A stretch of 64,000 nt of DNA from Brucellaceae bacterium (GTDB lineage: Bacteria > Pseudomonadota > Alphaproteobacteria > Rhizobiales > Rhizobiaceae). Below, piece after piece: positions 48,303-59,373 of this stretch. The stretch covers positions 75,552 through 139,551 of the forward strand of contig JACKJV010000010.1 of assembly GCA_020637775.1 (NCBI GenBank), given 5' to 3'. Each line of letters begins with the position of its first letter. The first letter of the stretch is position 1. A model generated the notes under the pieces. It was not told the DNA's origin. It searched no databases and worked only from the letters and a program-made list of their open reading frames with translations. Made by a program: the position numbers and the translations under genes.

Positions 48303-49595
48303 CTATTCTTGTTGGAAAACGGTCTTGCCTGCAACCATTGTTTGCAGAACCCGGCCCTGCATCCGCGCGCCCTCGAAGCAGGTGTTTTTCGAACGCGAGC
48401 GGATCTCCGTCTCCCGCACCAGCCAGGGCTCGTCCAGGTCGACGACAGCGAGATCGGCGCGCGCGCCGGGCTTCAGCGTACCCGCATCGAGGCCGAACAG
48501 GCGCGCCGGCGCGGTCGAAAGCACCTCGATGACGCGCAGCAGCGGCAGGTCGCCGCTGTGGTAAAGCCGAAGCATGGCGCCGAGCAGCGTTTCAAGGCCG
48601 ATGGCGCCGGTTTCGGCATCGGCGAAGGGCAGGCGCTTGGTGTCCACGTCCTGCGGATCATGCGACGAGACGACGATGTCGATCGTGCCGTCGCGCACCG
48701 CCTCGACCATCGCCAGGCGGTCGTCCTCGCTGCGCAGCGGCGGCGACAGCCGGAAGAAGGTGCGGTACTCGCCGATATCGTTCTCGTTGAGCGAAAGATG
48801 GTTGACGCAGACGCCGGCCGTGGCGTTGACGCCTTCGCCCTTGGCAAGGCGCATCGCATCGGCCGACAGTTTCGTGGAGATCTTTGCCGCGTGATAGGCC
48901 CCGCCTGTCAGGCGCGCCAGCATCAGGTCGCGCGCCAGCGGAATGAGTTCGGCTTCGCGCGGAATGCCGGGCAGGCCGAGCCAGGAAGCGAAAAGCCCTT
49001 CGTTCATGACGCCCGCGGAGGCGAGATCCTTGTCCTGTGTCTCATGCAGGATCACCGCGCCGAAATCGCGCGCATAGGTCAGCGCCCGGCGCATCACCAG
49101 AGACGATGCCAAGGTGTTGCGCCCCTCGGTGAAGGCAACGGCACCGGCTTCGCTGAGCAGGCCTATTTCTGTCATCTCGCGCCCGGCCAGGCCCTTGGTG
49201 ACAGCCGCCGCCGGATGGACATGCACGCAGGCCGTGTCGCGCGCCGTGCGCAGCACGAATTCCACCAGCGCCACGTCGTCGATCACCGGGTCGGTGTCGG
49301 GCATGGTGACAATGGAGGTGATTCCGCCCGCCGCCGCTGCCTCGCTGGCCGATGCGATGGTCTCGCGATGTTCGCCGCCCGGTTCCCCGACAAAGACGCG
49401 TCCGTCGACCAGTCCGGGCAGGACGGTCTTGCCGGTGCAGTCGATCAGCCTCGCGCCCTCCGGCACACCCTGGTTCAGGGCTTCCGGGCCGGCGGCCTCG
49501 ATCAGCCCGTCGCGCACGATGACCGTGCCGGTTGCGTCCATCCCGCGCGACGGATCGACAATGCGCGCGCCGGAGAAGACAGTGACCATGCTCAT
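48303..49595 (-). CDS. dihydroorotase-like protein, probably non-catalytic (PyrC'/PyrX type)
   Basis: 430 residues of the amidohydrolase superfamily. It aligns with class I dihydroorotase throughout, but the zinc motif that should read DxHVHLRxP is D64-G-R-V-F-V-G-E-P: both histidines (positions 66 and 68) and the substrate Arg are gone. The usual TDHAPH stretch is SSHDPQD. Such pseudo-dihydroorotases are known in some bacteria as structural partners of aspartate transcarbamoylase, the active enzyme being encoded elsewhere. Here it overlaps pyrB by four bases, which fits a complex with PyrB. Databases usually label it pyrC. Confidence 0.85.
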   Translation of the reverse strand: MSMVTVFSGARIVDPSRGMDATGTVIVRDGLIEAAGPEALNQGVPEGARLIDCTGKTVLPGLVDGRVFVGEPGGEHRETIASASEAAAAGGITSIVTMPDTDPVIDDVALVEFVLRTARDTACVHVHPAAAVTKGLAGREMTEIGLLSEAGAVAFTEGRNTLASSLVMRRALTYARDFGAVILHETQDKDLASAGVMNEGLFASWLGLPGIPREAELIPLARDLMLARLTGGAYHAAKISTKLSADAMRLAKGEGVNATAGVCVNHLSLNENDIGEYRTFFRLSPPLRSEDDRLAMVEAVRDGTIDIVVSSHDPQDVDTKRLPFADAETGAIGLETLLGAMLRLYHSGDLPLLRVIEVLSTAPARLFGLDAGTLKPGARADLAVVDLDEPWLVRETEIRSRSKNTCFEGARMQGRVLQTMVAGKTVFQQE

Positions 49596-50554
49596 TGGGC
49601 CGCCTCCTCGCCCTTGCGCGGGTCGAGCAGGGCTTCCAGCACGCCCATGCGCACCGCAACCCCCATCTCCACCTGTTCCTGGATGACGCTTTGCGGCCCG
49701 TCCGCCACTTCCGAGGCGATCTCCACGCCCCGGTTCATCGGCCCCGGATGCATGACCAGTGCGTCCGGCCTTGCCATTCTCAGCTTGGCGGCATCGAGGC
49801 CGAAATAGCGGAAATATTCGCGCACCGAAGGCACCGAGGCACCCGCCATGCGCTCGCGCTGCAGGCGCAGCATCATCACCACATCGGCATCCTTCAACCC
49901 TTCCGCCATGGAATGGAAGGGCGTCACCCCCATCTTGCCGATGCCTGCCGGCAGCAGCGTTGAGGGCGCGATCACGCGCACATGCGCCCCCATGGCATTG
50001 AGCAGGATGATGTTGGAGCGCGCCACGCGCGAATGCAGCACGTCGCCGCAGATCGCCACGGTCAGCCCGCCCAGCGTGCCCTTGGCGCGGCGGATGGTCA
50101 GGGCGTCGAGCAGCGCCTGGGTCGGGTGCTCATGCGCTCCGTCGCCGGCATTGATGACCGCGCAACCCACCTTCTGCGCCAGCAGCGCCACCGCGCCGGC
50201 CGAGGCATGGCGCACCACCAGCGCATCGGGCCGCATGGCATTCAGTGTCATCGCGGTGTCGATCAGCGTCTCGCCCTTCTTCACCGAGGATGAGGCGACG
50301 GACATGTTCATGACATCGGCACCCAGCCGCTTGCCTGCCAGTTCGAACGAGGACTGCGTGCGGGTCGAGGCTTCGAAGAAAAGGTTGATCTGGGTGCGCC
50401 CGCGCAGCGCCGCCGATTTCTTGTCGGCCTGACGGGAAAGTGCCACCGCGCGTTCTGCGCGGTTGAGCAGGAGATCGATGTCGAACGGGCTCAACCCGGC
50501 AATGCCGAGCAGGTGCCGGTGCGGATAAACGGAGAAGTCGGTTTCGCTGGTCAT
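49592..50554 (-). CDS. pyrB: aspartate carbamoyltransferase catalytic subunit
   Basis: 320 residues. Carbamoyl-phosphate binding is marked by [20 protein letters not shown] and [13 protein letters not shown]; aspartate binding by the later MLRLQRERM and [13 protein letters not shown]. It makes carbamoyl-aspartate, the first committed pyrimidine intermediate. No pyrI regulatory gene is adjacent; instead the non-catalytic dihydroorotase-like gene follows with a four-base overlap, suggesting a class A-type holoenzyme. It is divergent from the M24 gene. Confidence 0.96.
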   Translation of the reverse strand: MTSETDFSVYPHRHLLGIAGLSPFDIDLLLNRAERAVALSRQADKKSAALRGRTQINLFFEASTRTQSSFELAGKRLGADVMNMSVASSSVKKGETLIDTAMTLNAMRPDALVVRHASAGAVALLAQKVGCAVINAGDGAHEHPTQALLDALTIRRAKGTLGGLTVAICGDVLHSRVARSNIILLNAMGAHVRVIAPSTLLPAGIGKMGVTPFHSMAEGLKDADVVMMLRLQRERMAGASVPSVREYFRYFGLDAAKLRMARPDALVMHPGPMNRGVEIASEVADGPQSVIQEQVEMGVAVRMGVLEALLDPRKGEEAAQ

Positions 50555-50759
50555 CTTGAATGGGTGCTATAGGCCGGTGGCCGGAACGCCGCAAGCGCCT
50601 GCCGGCCGCGCCGGGGCGTTTCCAACGGCTTTTTGCTGCCGTCGGGCTGCCCGGATGGTCGCAATGACGGCAGCCCCTGTCTCAATCAGCCAAACCGGTT
50701 GTGCGCACCTGCACCATGGTAGCGGTCCTGAATCGGTCGTGACAAGGGAGATGCGGCGA

Positions 50760-52019
50760 ATGACGATGTTTGACTGGCATGCGGAACGGAGCGATCTGTC
50801 CGGCATTGCCCTTCTCGACCGCGCACCCGAAAGCGACGGCATCGACCTGGCCGCCGTGCGCCTGTACCGGCAGGGCCGTGTGCGCGGCGAGATGGAAAAG
50901 CGTGGCATCGACGCTGTTCTGCTCTCCGATCCGGTCAACATCCGCTATGCCACCGGCACCCGCAACATGCAGGTGTTCAGCCAGCGCAACGGCCCGGCCC
51001 GCTATCTGCTTCTGACGGCAAGCCGGTCCATCCTGTTCGAGTTCACCGGCTGTGAACATCTGGCAAAAGGCTTCGAGACGGTCGACGAGGTGCGCCCGGC
51101 GCTCACGGCCAGCTTCGTGGCCGCCGGCCCGGACATTGCAGACCGCGAACGCCGCTGGGCGCGGGAGATGGCAGACCTCGTCAGGGAACTGAGCGGACCG
51201 GGCGCAACGCTCGGCATGGAGCGGATGAATGCCGGCGCTGCCATCGCATTGCAGGCGGAAGGCCTGCGCCTTGTCGATGCGCAGGAGCCGGTTGAAATGG
51301 CCCGCGCCATCAAGTCGGCCGAAGAGATGAAATGCGTCAATGCCTCGCTGCGCGCCACCGAGGTCGCCGTGGCCAAGCTGCGCGACGCCATCCGTCCCGG
51401 TCTCACCGAAACGGAATTGTGGGCCGTGCTGCACAAGTCCGTCATCGAGCAGAATGGCGATTATTGCGAAACGCGCCTGCTCAATGCCGGCCAGCGCACC
51501 AATCCCTGGTTCCAGGAGACCGCCCATCACGTCATCGGCGAGAATGAGCTGATCGCGCTCGATACCGACGTCGTCGGCTGCCACGGCTACTATTCGGATT
51601 TCTCGCGCACCTTCCACGCAGGCCCCGGCATGCCGACGCCCGCCCAGCGCGAACTCTACCGGATCGCTTTCGAGCAGGTCCACCACAACATGGCCATCCT
51701 GAAGCCGGGCATGACTTTCCGTGACTATGCCGACCGGGCCTGGGACATACCGGAGAAATATCACGCCAACCGCTACTACCTTTCGGCCCATGGTTGCGGC
51801 ATGACGGGCGAATATCCTTATCTCTATCATCGCGCCGATTTCCCCGATGCCGGTTATGACGGCATCATCGAGCCGGGCATGACGCTGTGCGTGGAAAGCT
51901 ATATCGGCGAGGAAGGCGGGCGTGAGGGCGTGAAGCTGGAGCAGCAGGTGCTGGTCACCGATACCGGCATTGAACTGCTCTCGCGCTTTCCCTTCGAGGA
52001 AAGCCTGCTTTCCGGCTGA
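50760..52019 (+). CDS. M24 family protein resembling DddP / Xaa-Pro peptidase
   Basis: 419 residues with a creatinase-like N-terminal domain and a pita-bread M24 domain. Metal ligands are D268/D270 (LDTDVVGC), D280 (YSDFSRTF), H344 (SAHGCG), E379 (CVESYIG) and E394 (KLEQQV). Stretches such as ETRLLNAGQRTNPWFQE and GMTLCVESYI match the DMSP lyase DddP closely. The Asp that follows the metal His by six residues in DddP, described as the catalytic base, is Gly (G350) here. DMSP lyase activity is therefore doubtful, and a peptidase or other lyase role is possible. ATG 50760 has AAGGGAG nine bases upstream; an in-frame ATG 50751 is the alternative. Confidence 0.75.
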   Translation: MTMFDWHAERSDLSGIALLDRAPESDGIDLAAVRLYRQGRVRGEMEKRGIDAVLLSDPVNIRYATGTRNMQVFSQRNGPARYLLLTASRSILFEFTGCEHLAKGFETVDEVRPALTASFVAAGPDIADRERRWAREMADLVRELSGPGATLGMERMNAGAAIALQAEGLRLVDAQEPVEMARAIKSAEEMKCVNASLRATEVAVAKLRDAIRPGLTETELWAVLHKSVIEQNGDYCETRLLNAGQRTNPWFQETAHHVIGENELIALDTDVVGCHGYYSDFSRTFHAGPGMPTPAQRELYRIAFEQVHHNMAILKPGMTFRDYADRAWDIPEKYHANRYYLSAHGCGMTGEYPYLYHRADFPDAGYDGIIEPGMTLCVESYIGEEGGREGVKLEQQVLVTDTGIELLSRFPFEESLLSG

Positions 52020-52040
52020 GGCGGGCCCCGCCGATTTTTT
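52020..52040 (+). terminator. terminator after the M24 gene
   Basis: GGCGG (52020-52024), loop GCC, CCGCC (52028-52032), then GA and six T to 52040. It begins immediately after the TGA of the M24 gene. Confidence 0.7.
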
Positions 52041-52151
52041 CTCACGGACGGGCGCCGCCCATGTGTCGCCCCGTGGCGTTCGCATGTCTATAAGAAGAAA
52101 ACGGGATTCGCCGGGCGCGGTCCTGACAGAACGCAAGATGGGAGGCCGGCC

Positions 52152-53783
52152 GTGGCCACGCATGAAGTGCTGAACCAGTCTCCGCCCCATACGGGCGGGA
52201 ATGCATGGCGATCCGATCCGCTGCTCGTGCAGATCACGGAAAGCTTCCCCGCGGATGTGCGCAACGACCTCGACCAGATCGGCCGCTTTGTCCTGACGGC
52301 CGAAGCGCAGGAGACCGCCCGGCTTGCCAATGACTGCGCGCCCCTTCTGAAGACGCACGACCGCCAGGGCCGCCGCGTGGACCAGGTGGAATACCACCCG
52401 GCCTATCACGCGCTGATGCGCCGCTCCGCGTCGGCCGGCCTGCATGCTTCCATCTGGGAGAACACGCCGTCGGAAAAGGGCATACGCCATCAGGCGCGCG
52501 CCGCACGGTTTTTCCTCATCGGACAGCTTGAAGCCGGTCATCTTTGTCCACTGACCATGACAAGCGCGTCCCTGGCGCCTCTGATGGCCAGCCCGAACCT
52601 GTTTCGCGAATGGGCGCCGCGCGTCACATCGCGCAAGTATGACAGCGCCAGCAAGCCGCCGGCCGCCAAGGCCGGACTGACGCTCGGCATGGGCATGACG
52701 GAAAAGCAGGGCGGAACGGACGTGCGTGCCAACACCACCCGCGCCGAACCGGCTGGCAAGGATCTCTATCGCATCACCGGCCACAAATGGTTCATGTCCG
52801 CGCCCATGTCGGATGCCTTTCTTCTGCTGGCCCAGGCGCCTGAAGGGCTGACCTGTTTCCTGGCACCGCGCATCCTTGCGGACGGCACGCAGAACGGCTT
52901 CCGCTTCCAGCGCCTGAAGGACAAGCTCGGAAACCGCTCCAACGCCTCTTCGGAGGTGGAATTCGAGGATGTCATCGCCCAGGCCGTGGGCGAACCGGGC
53001 GAGGGCGTCAGGACGATCATGGACATGGTCACGCTGACGCGGCTGGATTGCGCGCTGGGTTCCTCCGGCCTGATGCGCGCCGCGCTGTCGGAAGCCGTTC
53101 ACCATGCCCGCCACCGCAAGGTGTTCGGGCGGCTGCTGGCCGACCAGCCGCTGATGATGCGGGTGCTGGCCGATCTGGCGCTGGATGTGGCCGCGGCCAC
53201 GGCGCTGTCCATGCGGCTGGCCCGTGCCTTCGACCTGGCCGCCGGGGACGAGGGTGAGGCCGCTTTCGCCCGCGCCATGACGGCCGTGGTGAAATACTGG
53301 GTCTGCAAGATCGCGCCGCCGCTGATCTATGAGGCCATGGAGTGCTTGGGCGGCAATGGCTATGTCGAGGAAGGCAATCTGGCCCGCCTCTATCGCGAAG
53401 CCCCGGTCAATGCCATCTGGGAAGGCTCCGGCAATGTCATGGCGCTGGACGTGCTTCGGGTTCTCAAGCGCGGCCCGGCTCTGTTCGAGCGTGTCATCGA
53501 CGGCTTCGAGGCCGATCTGGGCGCCGCTGGCAAGGGCACGATCGACGTCCTGCGCGCCGCCATGCAGGTGGCCCTCAACGACGAAGGCGCCGCGCGCATT
53601 CTCACCGAGCAGCTTGCCCTGGCCGCGGGCGCATCGGAATTGCGCCGCATCGGCGCGGGCCGCGTTGCCGATGCCTTCATTGACACCCGCCTGGCCGGCC
53701 AGTGGCGCGCCACCTACGGCATGCTCGACGCCCGTCACGACGCCGCGGTGATCATCGATTCGCTCTATCCCGATGCCGGCTGA
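52152..53783 (+). CDS. acyl-CoA dehydrogenase family protein, AidB-like
   Basis: 543 residues, longer than the usual 380-400 of acyl-CoA dehydrogenases, because of extra N- and C-terminal regions as in AidB. The FAD-binding middle is MGMTEKQGGTDVRAN and HKWFMSAPMSDAF; the helical C-terminal part has ECLGGNGYVEE and AIWEGSGNVMALD. E. coli AidB is a flavoprotein of the adaptive response to alkylation that binds DNA; other members may oxidise acyl-CoA. Start is GTG 52152 with GGAGG at 52141-52145. It stands alone between a terminator and a convergent transporter gene. The physiological substrate is not known. Confidence 0.87.
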   Translation: MATHEVLNQSPPHTGGNAWRSDPLLVQITESFPADVRNDLDQIGRFVLTAEAQETARLANDCAPLLKTHDRQGRRVDQVEYHPAYHALMRRSASAGLHASIWENTPSEKGIRHQARAARFFLIGQLEAGHLCPLTMTSASLAPLMASPNLFREWAPRVTSRKYDSASKPPAAKAGLTLGMGMTEKQGGTDVRANTTRAEPAGKDLYRITGHKWFMSAPMSDAFLLLAQAPEGLTCFLAPRILADGTQNGFRFQRLKDKLGNRSNASSEVEFEDVIAQAVGEPGEGVRTIMDMVTLTRLDCALGSSGLMRAALSEAVHHARHRKVFGRLLADQPLMMRVLADLALDVAAATALSMRLARAFDLAAGDEGEAAFARAMTAVVKYWVCKIAPPLIYEAMECLGGNGYVEEGNLARLYREAPVNAIWEGSGNVMALDVLRVLKRGPALFERVIDGFEADLGAAGKGTIDVLRAAMQVALNDEGAARILTEQLALAAGASELRRIGAGRVADAFIDTRLAGQWRATYGMLDARHDAAVIIDSLYPDAG

Positions 53784-54719
53784 TCAGCCTGCGACCAGTC
53801 CCGCCACGGCGAGGACGGCCGGGATGGAGAAGAAGGATACCGCCGTCTGCATGGTCACGGTTGCCGCGTAGAGCGGGGCGTCGCCGCCGATCTGCTTGGC
53901 CAGAAGATAGCCGTTCATCGCCGTCGGCACCGCTCCGCACAGGGCCAGCCAGAGAATGGCCTCGCCTGTCACGCCGAAGGCAAGGCCAAGCCCCACCAGG
54001 GCGGCCGGGTAGGCGATGAGCTTGATGACGACCGGCAGCCAGAGCGCGGGACGCAGGCTGAACATGTCGCCCGGCCTCAGGCCCGCGCCGATGGCGATCA
54101 GCCCCATGCCGAGTGCCGCGCGCGCAACAAGGCTGAGCGTCACGTCGAGCGGGGCATAGAGCCCGCCGGGCAGATATCGCGCCAGCAGGCCTGCCGTTGC
54201 CGCCAGCACCAGCGGGTTGACGGCCATGCGCCGGGCCAGCGTGCCCAGGTCAGCCTGCGAATCGGCAAAGCGGGTGACGACGAGCACCGTCACCAGGTTG
54301 ACCGGAATGACGATGGCCGCCATGGCGAGTGCAACAACGGCCACGCCTTCCGGCGGGAACAGTTTCTCGGCAATGGCCAGCGCCATGAAGCCGTTCCAGC
54401 GCAGGGCGGTCTGGAAGACGGTAGAATATTCGCTGCGCGCGATGAGACCGGCTGCCCGGAAGGCCGGCCACAGTGCCAGCATGCCGGCCATGCCGAGAAA
54501 CAGCGCTGCCATGAGCGCGATGATCAGTGGCCCGAGGGAAAGGCCGGAAAAATCGGCTCGGAGGATCGAGGCGAAGAGCAGGGCAGGGTAGAGGAACCAG
54601 AAGCCGAGCTGTTCCAGCCCGTTCCAGGCCGACTTGTCGATCAGGGGTGAGCGCCGCAGCAGGTTTCCCGCAATGATCAGCAGGAAAATCGGCAGGATGC
54701 TTTCGAATGTCGCGATCAT
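53784..54719 (-). CDS. AEC family transporter (auxin efflux carrier-like)
   Basis: 311 residues with ten predicted helices, starting MIATFESILPIFLLIIAGN. LGFWFLYPALLFASIL and the conserved NxxxP-type AMAAIVIPVNLVTVLVV crossover are typical of the AEC/BART group. Bacterial members transport malonate, malate or unknown anions. ATG 54719 is preferred to 54755, which would add 12 codons rich in charged residues. Its stop is directly adjacent to, and convergent with, the AidB-like gene. Confidence 0.86.
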   Translation of the reverse strand: MIATFESILPIFLLIIAGNLLRRSPLIDKSAWNGLEQLGFWFLYPALLFASILRADFSGLSLGPLIIALMAALFLGMAGMLALWPAFRAAGLIARSEYSTVFQTALRWNGFMALAIAEKLFPPEGVAVVALAMAAIVIPVNLVTVLVVTRFADSQADLGTLARRMAVNPLVLAATAGLLARYLPGGLYAPLDVTLSLVARAALGMGLIAIGAGLRPGDMFSLRPALWLPVVIKLIAYPAALVGLGLAFGVTGEAILWLALCGAVPTAMNGYLLAKQIGGDAPLYAATVTMQTAVSFFSIPAVLAVAGLVAG

Positions 54720-54862
54720 GCCGGCGCTTATGCCGGTCTTTTGCAGGCGCGGCAATCGGGCTTTTCCACTGCCGGCCGGGCGCCGTTAACCTTAACAAAT
54801 GCTTTCCGTTGCCCCTCGTCCGGCCGGGGTCCAGATTGTAGGGGAGTTGAACCGGAGCAACC

Positions 54863-55393
54863 ATGCCGCGTCTGATCGCCTTTGCAACCTGCTTTTTCTG
54901 GATGGCCGTTCATCTTCTGGCGGCACTGGCGGCGCTGCGCATGGTCCCCGCCGGCTTTCTCGGCATCGTGCCGTTCGATCCGCAGGGGCCGGTGGGGGCG
55001 ATGGGCGATGTGTTCTTCGCCACTGCCTGCGGCGCGGTGGCGGCCGGCTTCCTCTGGGCCTTTGTGGTGATCGCCATGGATGACGGGGAAGCTGCGGGCG
55101 AAGCCGGGCTTGCGCCGGTCAATGCCGCCTTCGCGGGCGCCATCCTCCTGTGTGCCGCCAGCCTCCTTGCCCTGCCGGTCATGGTGGACGGAACCGTGGT
55201 GCGCGTCCTTGTGACGAATGTCGCCGCGCTCGGCGCGAGCTATGCCGCCGTCCATGCCGAAACGGCCGGCCTGCGCGTGTTCGGTCGTGCTCAGCACGAT
55301 GATGTGGCGCAGCGCATGGCGGTGAGCGCGGCCCACGATTCCATGCTGGTTGCCCTGTCCGGGCGGACAGGACCGGGAAAGGAAAGACCCTGA
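54863..55393 (+). CDS. hypothetical membrane protein
   Basis: 176 residues with four hydrophobic segments (IAFATCFFWMAVHLLAALAA; VFFATACGAVAAGFLWAFVV; AAFAGAILLCAASLLALPV; VLVTNVAALGASYAAVHA) and a polar C-terminus. I do not recognise a family. Its ATG is at 54863 and its stop overlaps the next ATG (TGATG), so it is coupled to the DUF6105-like gene. TTAACCTTAAC at about 54785 upstream resembles a CtrA-type element. Role unknown; probably inner membrane. Confidence 0.7.
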   Translation: MPRLIAFATCFFWMAVHLLAALAALRMVPAGFLGIVPFDPQGPVGAMGDVFFATACGAVAAGFLWAFVVIAMDDGEAAGEAGLAPVNAAFAGAILLCAASLLALPVMVDGTVVRVLVTNVAALGASYAAVHAETAGLRVFGRAQHDDVAQRMAVSAAHDSMLVALSGRTGPGKERP

Positions 55394-55749
55394 TGCGTTA
55401 TGTGCTGATCCTTTGGGCCTTGCCGGTCGGCCTTCTCGGCGCTTGGTACTTCCTGTCTTACAATGACATCAATTTCGGTACCATCTTCCTGTCGCGCGCC
55501 CTCCATGACGCCGTGTTCCAACTCTATGGCGACATGCTGGGCATCGCCCCGGAAACGGTCCCCTGGCTGGTCCTGGAAGCGCTCGCCTTCGACACCGTGT
55601 TGATCCTGGCGCTGTTCGCCTTCCGGCGCCGCCGCCAGATCCGCGCCTGGTGGACCGCCCGCCGGATGCGGGACGAAGAAGGCCGCAGGCCGCCCGCGCT
55701 GCCCGAAAGGAACGAAACGCCGCAGGGCCTCTATTCGCCGGCGGAGTGA
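55393..55749 (+). CDS. small membrane protein, probably DUF6105
   Basis: 118 residues: helix 1 [20 protein letters not shown], then the conserved-looking [20 protein letters not shown], then helix 2 [20 protein letters not shown] and an Arg-rich cytoplasmic tail. This layout matches a small Hyphomicrobiales family that I believe is DUF6105; the family number is from memory. Function unknown. The 3' end overlaps the convergent ruvX by 19 bases. Confidence 0.7.
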   Translation: MRYVLILWALPVGLLGAWYFLSYNDINFGTIFLSRALHDAVFQLYGDMLGIAPETVPWLVLEALAFDTVLILALFAFRRRRQIRAWWTARRMRDEEGRRPPALPERNETPQGLYSPAE

Positions 55750-56219
55750 TCGCCCGACAGGGCGTGCAGCCTGTCGAGCGCGCCTTGCAGGATGAAGGCC
55801 GCCGCCGCCGAATCGATTCGCGTTTCGCGCTTCTTGCGCGACACGTCCATCTCCAGCAATGCCCGTTCCGCCGCCACCGTCGAAAGCCGCTCGTCCCAAT
55901 AGACGAAGGGCAGGTCTGTCAGCGTTTCCATGTTGCGTACGAAAGCCCGTGTCGCCTGCACGCGCGGGCCCTGGCTGCCGTCCATGTTCATCGGCAGGCC
56001 GATGACGAAGGCCGCGACGCCGTCCTTGCGCGCGTCCGCCAGAAGCCTTTGCGCATCGAGCGTGAACTTCTTGCGCTCGATCACCGGCCGGGGATTGGCA
56101 AAGGCCAGCGAGCGGTCCGAGACGGCAAGGCCGATCGTCTTGGTGCCGAGATCGAGCCCGGCGACCGTGTCGCCCGGCTTGAGCGCGACGGCCAGTTCCT
56201 CGATGGTCAGCACGGTCAA
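55731..56219 (-). CDS. ruvX: Holliday junction resolvase RuvX (YqgF family)
   Basis: 162 residues with an RNase H-like fold. [17 protein letters not shown] opens the fold with a catalytic Asp (D23), [15 protein letters not shown] is the middle signature and [13 protein letters not shown] carries further acidic residues. The family is implicated in 16S rRNA 5' maturation and Holliday junction resolution. Minus strand, between the DUF6105-like gene and the divergent UPF0173 gene. Confidence 0.92.
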   Translation of the reverse strand: MTVLTIEELAVALKPGDTVAGLDLGTKTIGLAVSDRSLAFANPRPVIERKKFTLDAQRLLADARKDGVAAFVIGLPMNMDGSQGPRVQATRAFVRNMETLTDLPFVYWDERLSTVAAERALLEMDVSRKKRETRIDSAAAAFILQGALDRLHALSGDHSAGE

Positions 56220-56292
56220 CGGTCATTCTCCACATTGATTTGACATCGCCGGGTTCTATTCTTCCCCGCAGTCAAAAGCGAGGAGAGAACCG

Positions 56293-57000
56293 ATGAAGCT
56301 GACCTGGTATGGCCATTCCGCATTCCGCGTCGAGTTTGGCGACGCGAAGATCCTGATCGATCCCTTCCTGTCGGGCAATCCGTCCTGGGGCAAGGGCTGG
56401 GAAGGACCGGCTGAGGGTGCGACCCACGTGCTGCTGACCCACGGCCATGACGATCACCTGCTTGACGCGGTTGAAATCTGCAAGGCCACGGGCGCGCAAC
56501 TGGTCGCCAATTTCGAGATCGCCATGTATCTTGCCGCCAAGGGCGTGGCGCAGGACAAGCTCAATCCCGGCAACCAGGGCGGCACGGTCGATTGCGGCGG
56601 TTTCACCACCACATTCGTCCATGCCCAGCATTCCTCCTCCGCGCAGACCGGCGGCGGCGGCAATGTCTATCTCGGCAACCCGCTCGGCCTCGTCCTGCAT
56701 GCACCGGGCGAAAAGACACTGTATCACATGGGCGATACGGACATCTTCTCCGACATGGCGCTGATCAATGAATTGCACCAGCCCGATATTGGCCTTGTGC
56801 CGGTAGGCGACCGCTTCACCATGGGCGGTGCTGTGGCCGCGCTGGCCTGCCAGCGTTTCTTCAGGTTCTCGACCGTCATTCCCTGCCACTACGGCACGTT
56901 CCCGATCATCGAGCCGGACGCCTCGAAGTTCGCCGCCGGCATGGACGGCTCCGGCGTCGATGTCCTGATCCCCGGCATCGGGGAATCGGTCGAACTGTAA
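56293..57000 (+). CDS. UPF0173 metal-dependent hydrolase
   Basis: 235 residues of the metallo-beta-lactamase fold. [16 protein letters not shown] is the HxHxDH metal motif, HAQHSSS and [13 protein letters not shown] give further ligands, and [11 protein letters not shown] is the C-terminal motif. UPF0173 proteins resemble UlaG-type lactonases; the physiological substrate is not established. ATG 56293 follows GAGGAGAG, a strong ribosome binding site. It lies between ruvX (divergent) and gatC. Confidence 0.92.
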   Translation: MKLTWYGHSAFRVEFGDAKILIDPFLSGNPSWGKGWEGPAEGATHVLLTHGHDDHLLDAVEICKATGAQLVANFEIAMYLAAKGVAQDKLNPGNQGGTVDCGGFTTTFVHAQHSSSAQTGGGGNVYLGNPLGLVLHAPGEKTLYHMGDTDIFSDMALINELHQPDIGLVPVGDRFTMGGAVAALACQRFFRFSTVIPCHYGTFPIIEPDASKFAAGMDGSGVDVLIPGIGESVEL

Positions 57001-57075
57001 GGCGGCTGCGCGCAGGCGGCCGGTCATTGACCGTTGCGCCCGGCACGCCGGGGCTTTATAGCCCGATGTGAAACG

Positions 57076-57100
57076 CCCCGGGCGCACCCGCTGCCCGGGG
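57076..57100 (+). terminator. hairpin after the UPF0173 gene
   Basis: CCCCGGGC (57076-57083) pairs perfectly with GCCCGGGG (57093-57100). No long T run follows, so termination may be partial; it separates the hydrolase gene from gatC. Confidence 0.5.
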
Positions 57101-57137
57101 AAATCCTGTTTGTCACTCACGCGCCGGAGCTTTTTGC

Positions 57138-57425
57138 ATGTCCGTCGACCTCGACACCGTCAAGCGCGTCGCGCGCCTGGCCCGTATCGCCGTCACCGAG
57201 GAGGAAGCCTCGTCCCTGACCGGCAAGCTCAATTCCATTCTCGGTTTCGTCGAGCAACTCGATGAAGTGGACGTGTCGGGCGTCGAGCCGATGACGTCCG
57301 TCATACCGATGGACATGAAGAAGCGCACCGACGCGGTGACCGATGGCGGCAAGGCCGCGGACATCGTCGCCAACGCCCCGGCATCGGAAGAGAATTTCTT
57401 CCTTGTGCCGAAAGTCGTCGAATAA
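57138..57425 (+). CDS. gatC: Asp-tRNA(Asn)/Glu-tRNA(Gln) amidotransferase subunit C
   Basis: 95 residues, [19 protein letters not shown], then [20 protein letters not shown] and the C-terminal [14 protein letters not shown]. GatC wraps around GatA and stabilises the GatCAB complex that amidates misacylated Glu-tRNA(Gln) or Asp-tRNA(Asn). It is followed by gatA after 28 bases; gatB is not in the window next to gatA, as is common in alphaproteobacteria. Confidence 0.95.
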   Translation: MSVDLDTVKRVARLARIAVTEEEASSLTGKLNSILGFVEQLDEVDVSGVEPMTSVIPMDMKKRTDAVTDGGKAADIVANAPASEENFFLVPKVVE

Positions 57426-57453
57426 CCAAGCTGCCAGCGGAAACATGCCGACC

Positions 57454-58935
<1,482 letters not shown>

Positions 58936-58939
58936 GCGC

Positions 58940-58969
58940 AATGCCCGGCGGCAATCTCCGCCGGGCATT
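58940..58969 (+). terminator. terminator hairpin after gatA
   Basis: AATGCCCGGCGG (58940-58951) and CCGCCGGGCATT (58958-58969) form a perfect 12-bp stem with a six-base loop. Only ATT/CC follows, so the stem is strong but the U run is short. It could serve both gatA and the convergent Flp-like genes. Confidence 0.7.
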
Positions 58970-59035
58970 CCGACCGCTTGCGCAGGTTTTCCTGCCGGCA
59001 AGTCATGGCGCATGGTCGCGCCCTGCCTTCTGGCG

Positions 59036-59251
59036 TCATCCGCCTTTCGAGCAGGGCGCCGCAGGCTCGAATCCTTGTATGGCGGCGCGGATACAGTAGA
59101 ATTTGCGCTCGATCCACAGGCCTGAACGTCTGAGTGGCAGAAAGAAGGCCACCGAGACCAAAGCGGCGATCAGGCCGTATTCGATGGCGGTCGCACCGGA
59201 TTGGTCGTCCATGAACTTTCTTCGGCCGAACAGGAATTCCCTGCGTGTCAT
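59036..59251 (-). CDS. Flp-like type IVb prepilin with two-cysteine C-terminus (copy B)
   Basis: 71 residues. A basic leader (MTRREFLFGRRKFMDDQSG) ends in Gly and is followed by ATAIEYGLIAALV, the Flp prepilin signature with the Glu-Tyr pair at +5/+6 after the expected TadV cleavage. The usual Flp tail is absent. Instead there is RRSGLWI, then CIRA, then PCS: two Cys 13 residues apart. The neighbouring copy A shares this tail without gaps, so it is a real conserved feature. Probably a major or minor Flp-type pilin or a pseudopilin. Confidence 0.7.
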   Translation of the reverse strand: MTRREFLFGRRKFMDDQSGATAIEYGLIAALVSVAFFLPLRRSGLWIERKFYCIRAAIQGFEPAAPCSKGG

Positions 59252-59373
59252 GATCGAAACTTACTCGTTTTCTGCGCCATTGGATGAAAACCGCGCCCAA
59301 GCACCCAGACATCCAATCAGCGGGAATGAATTCCGCGAATGGTTTGCGATCTGAATGACTGGAAACGGCGAGG

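Noticed and set aside
50682..53738. 1018-codon minus-strand open frame across the M24 and acyl-CoA dehydrogenase genes
   Set aside because: Spans two convincing plus-strand genes and their terminator; it is a shadow.
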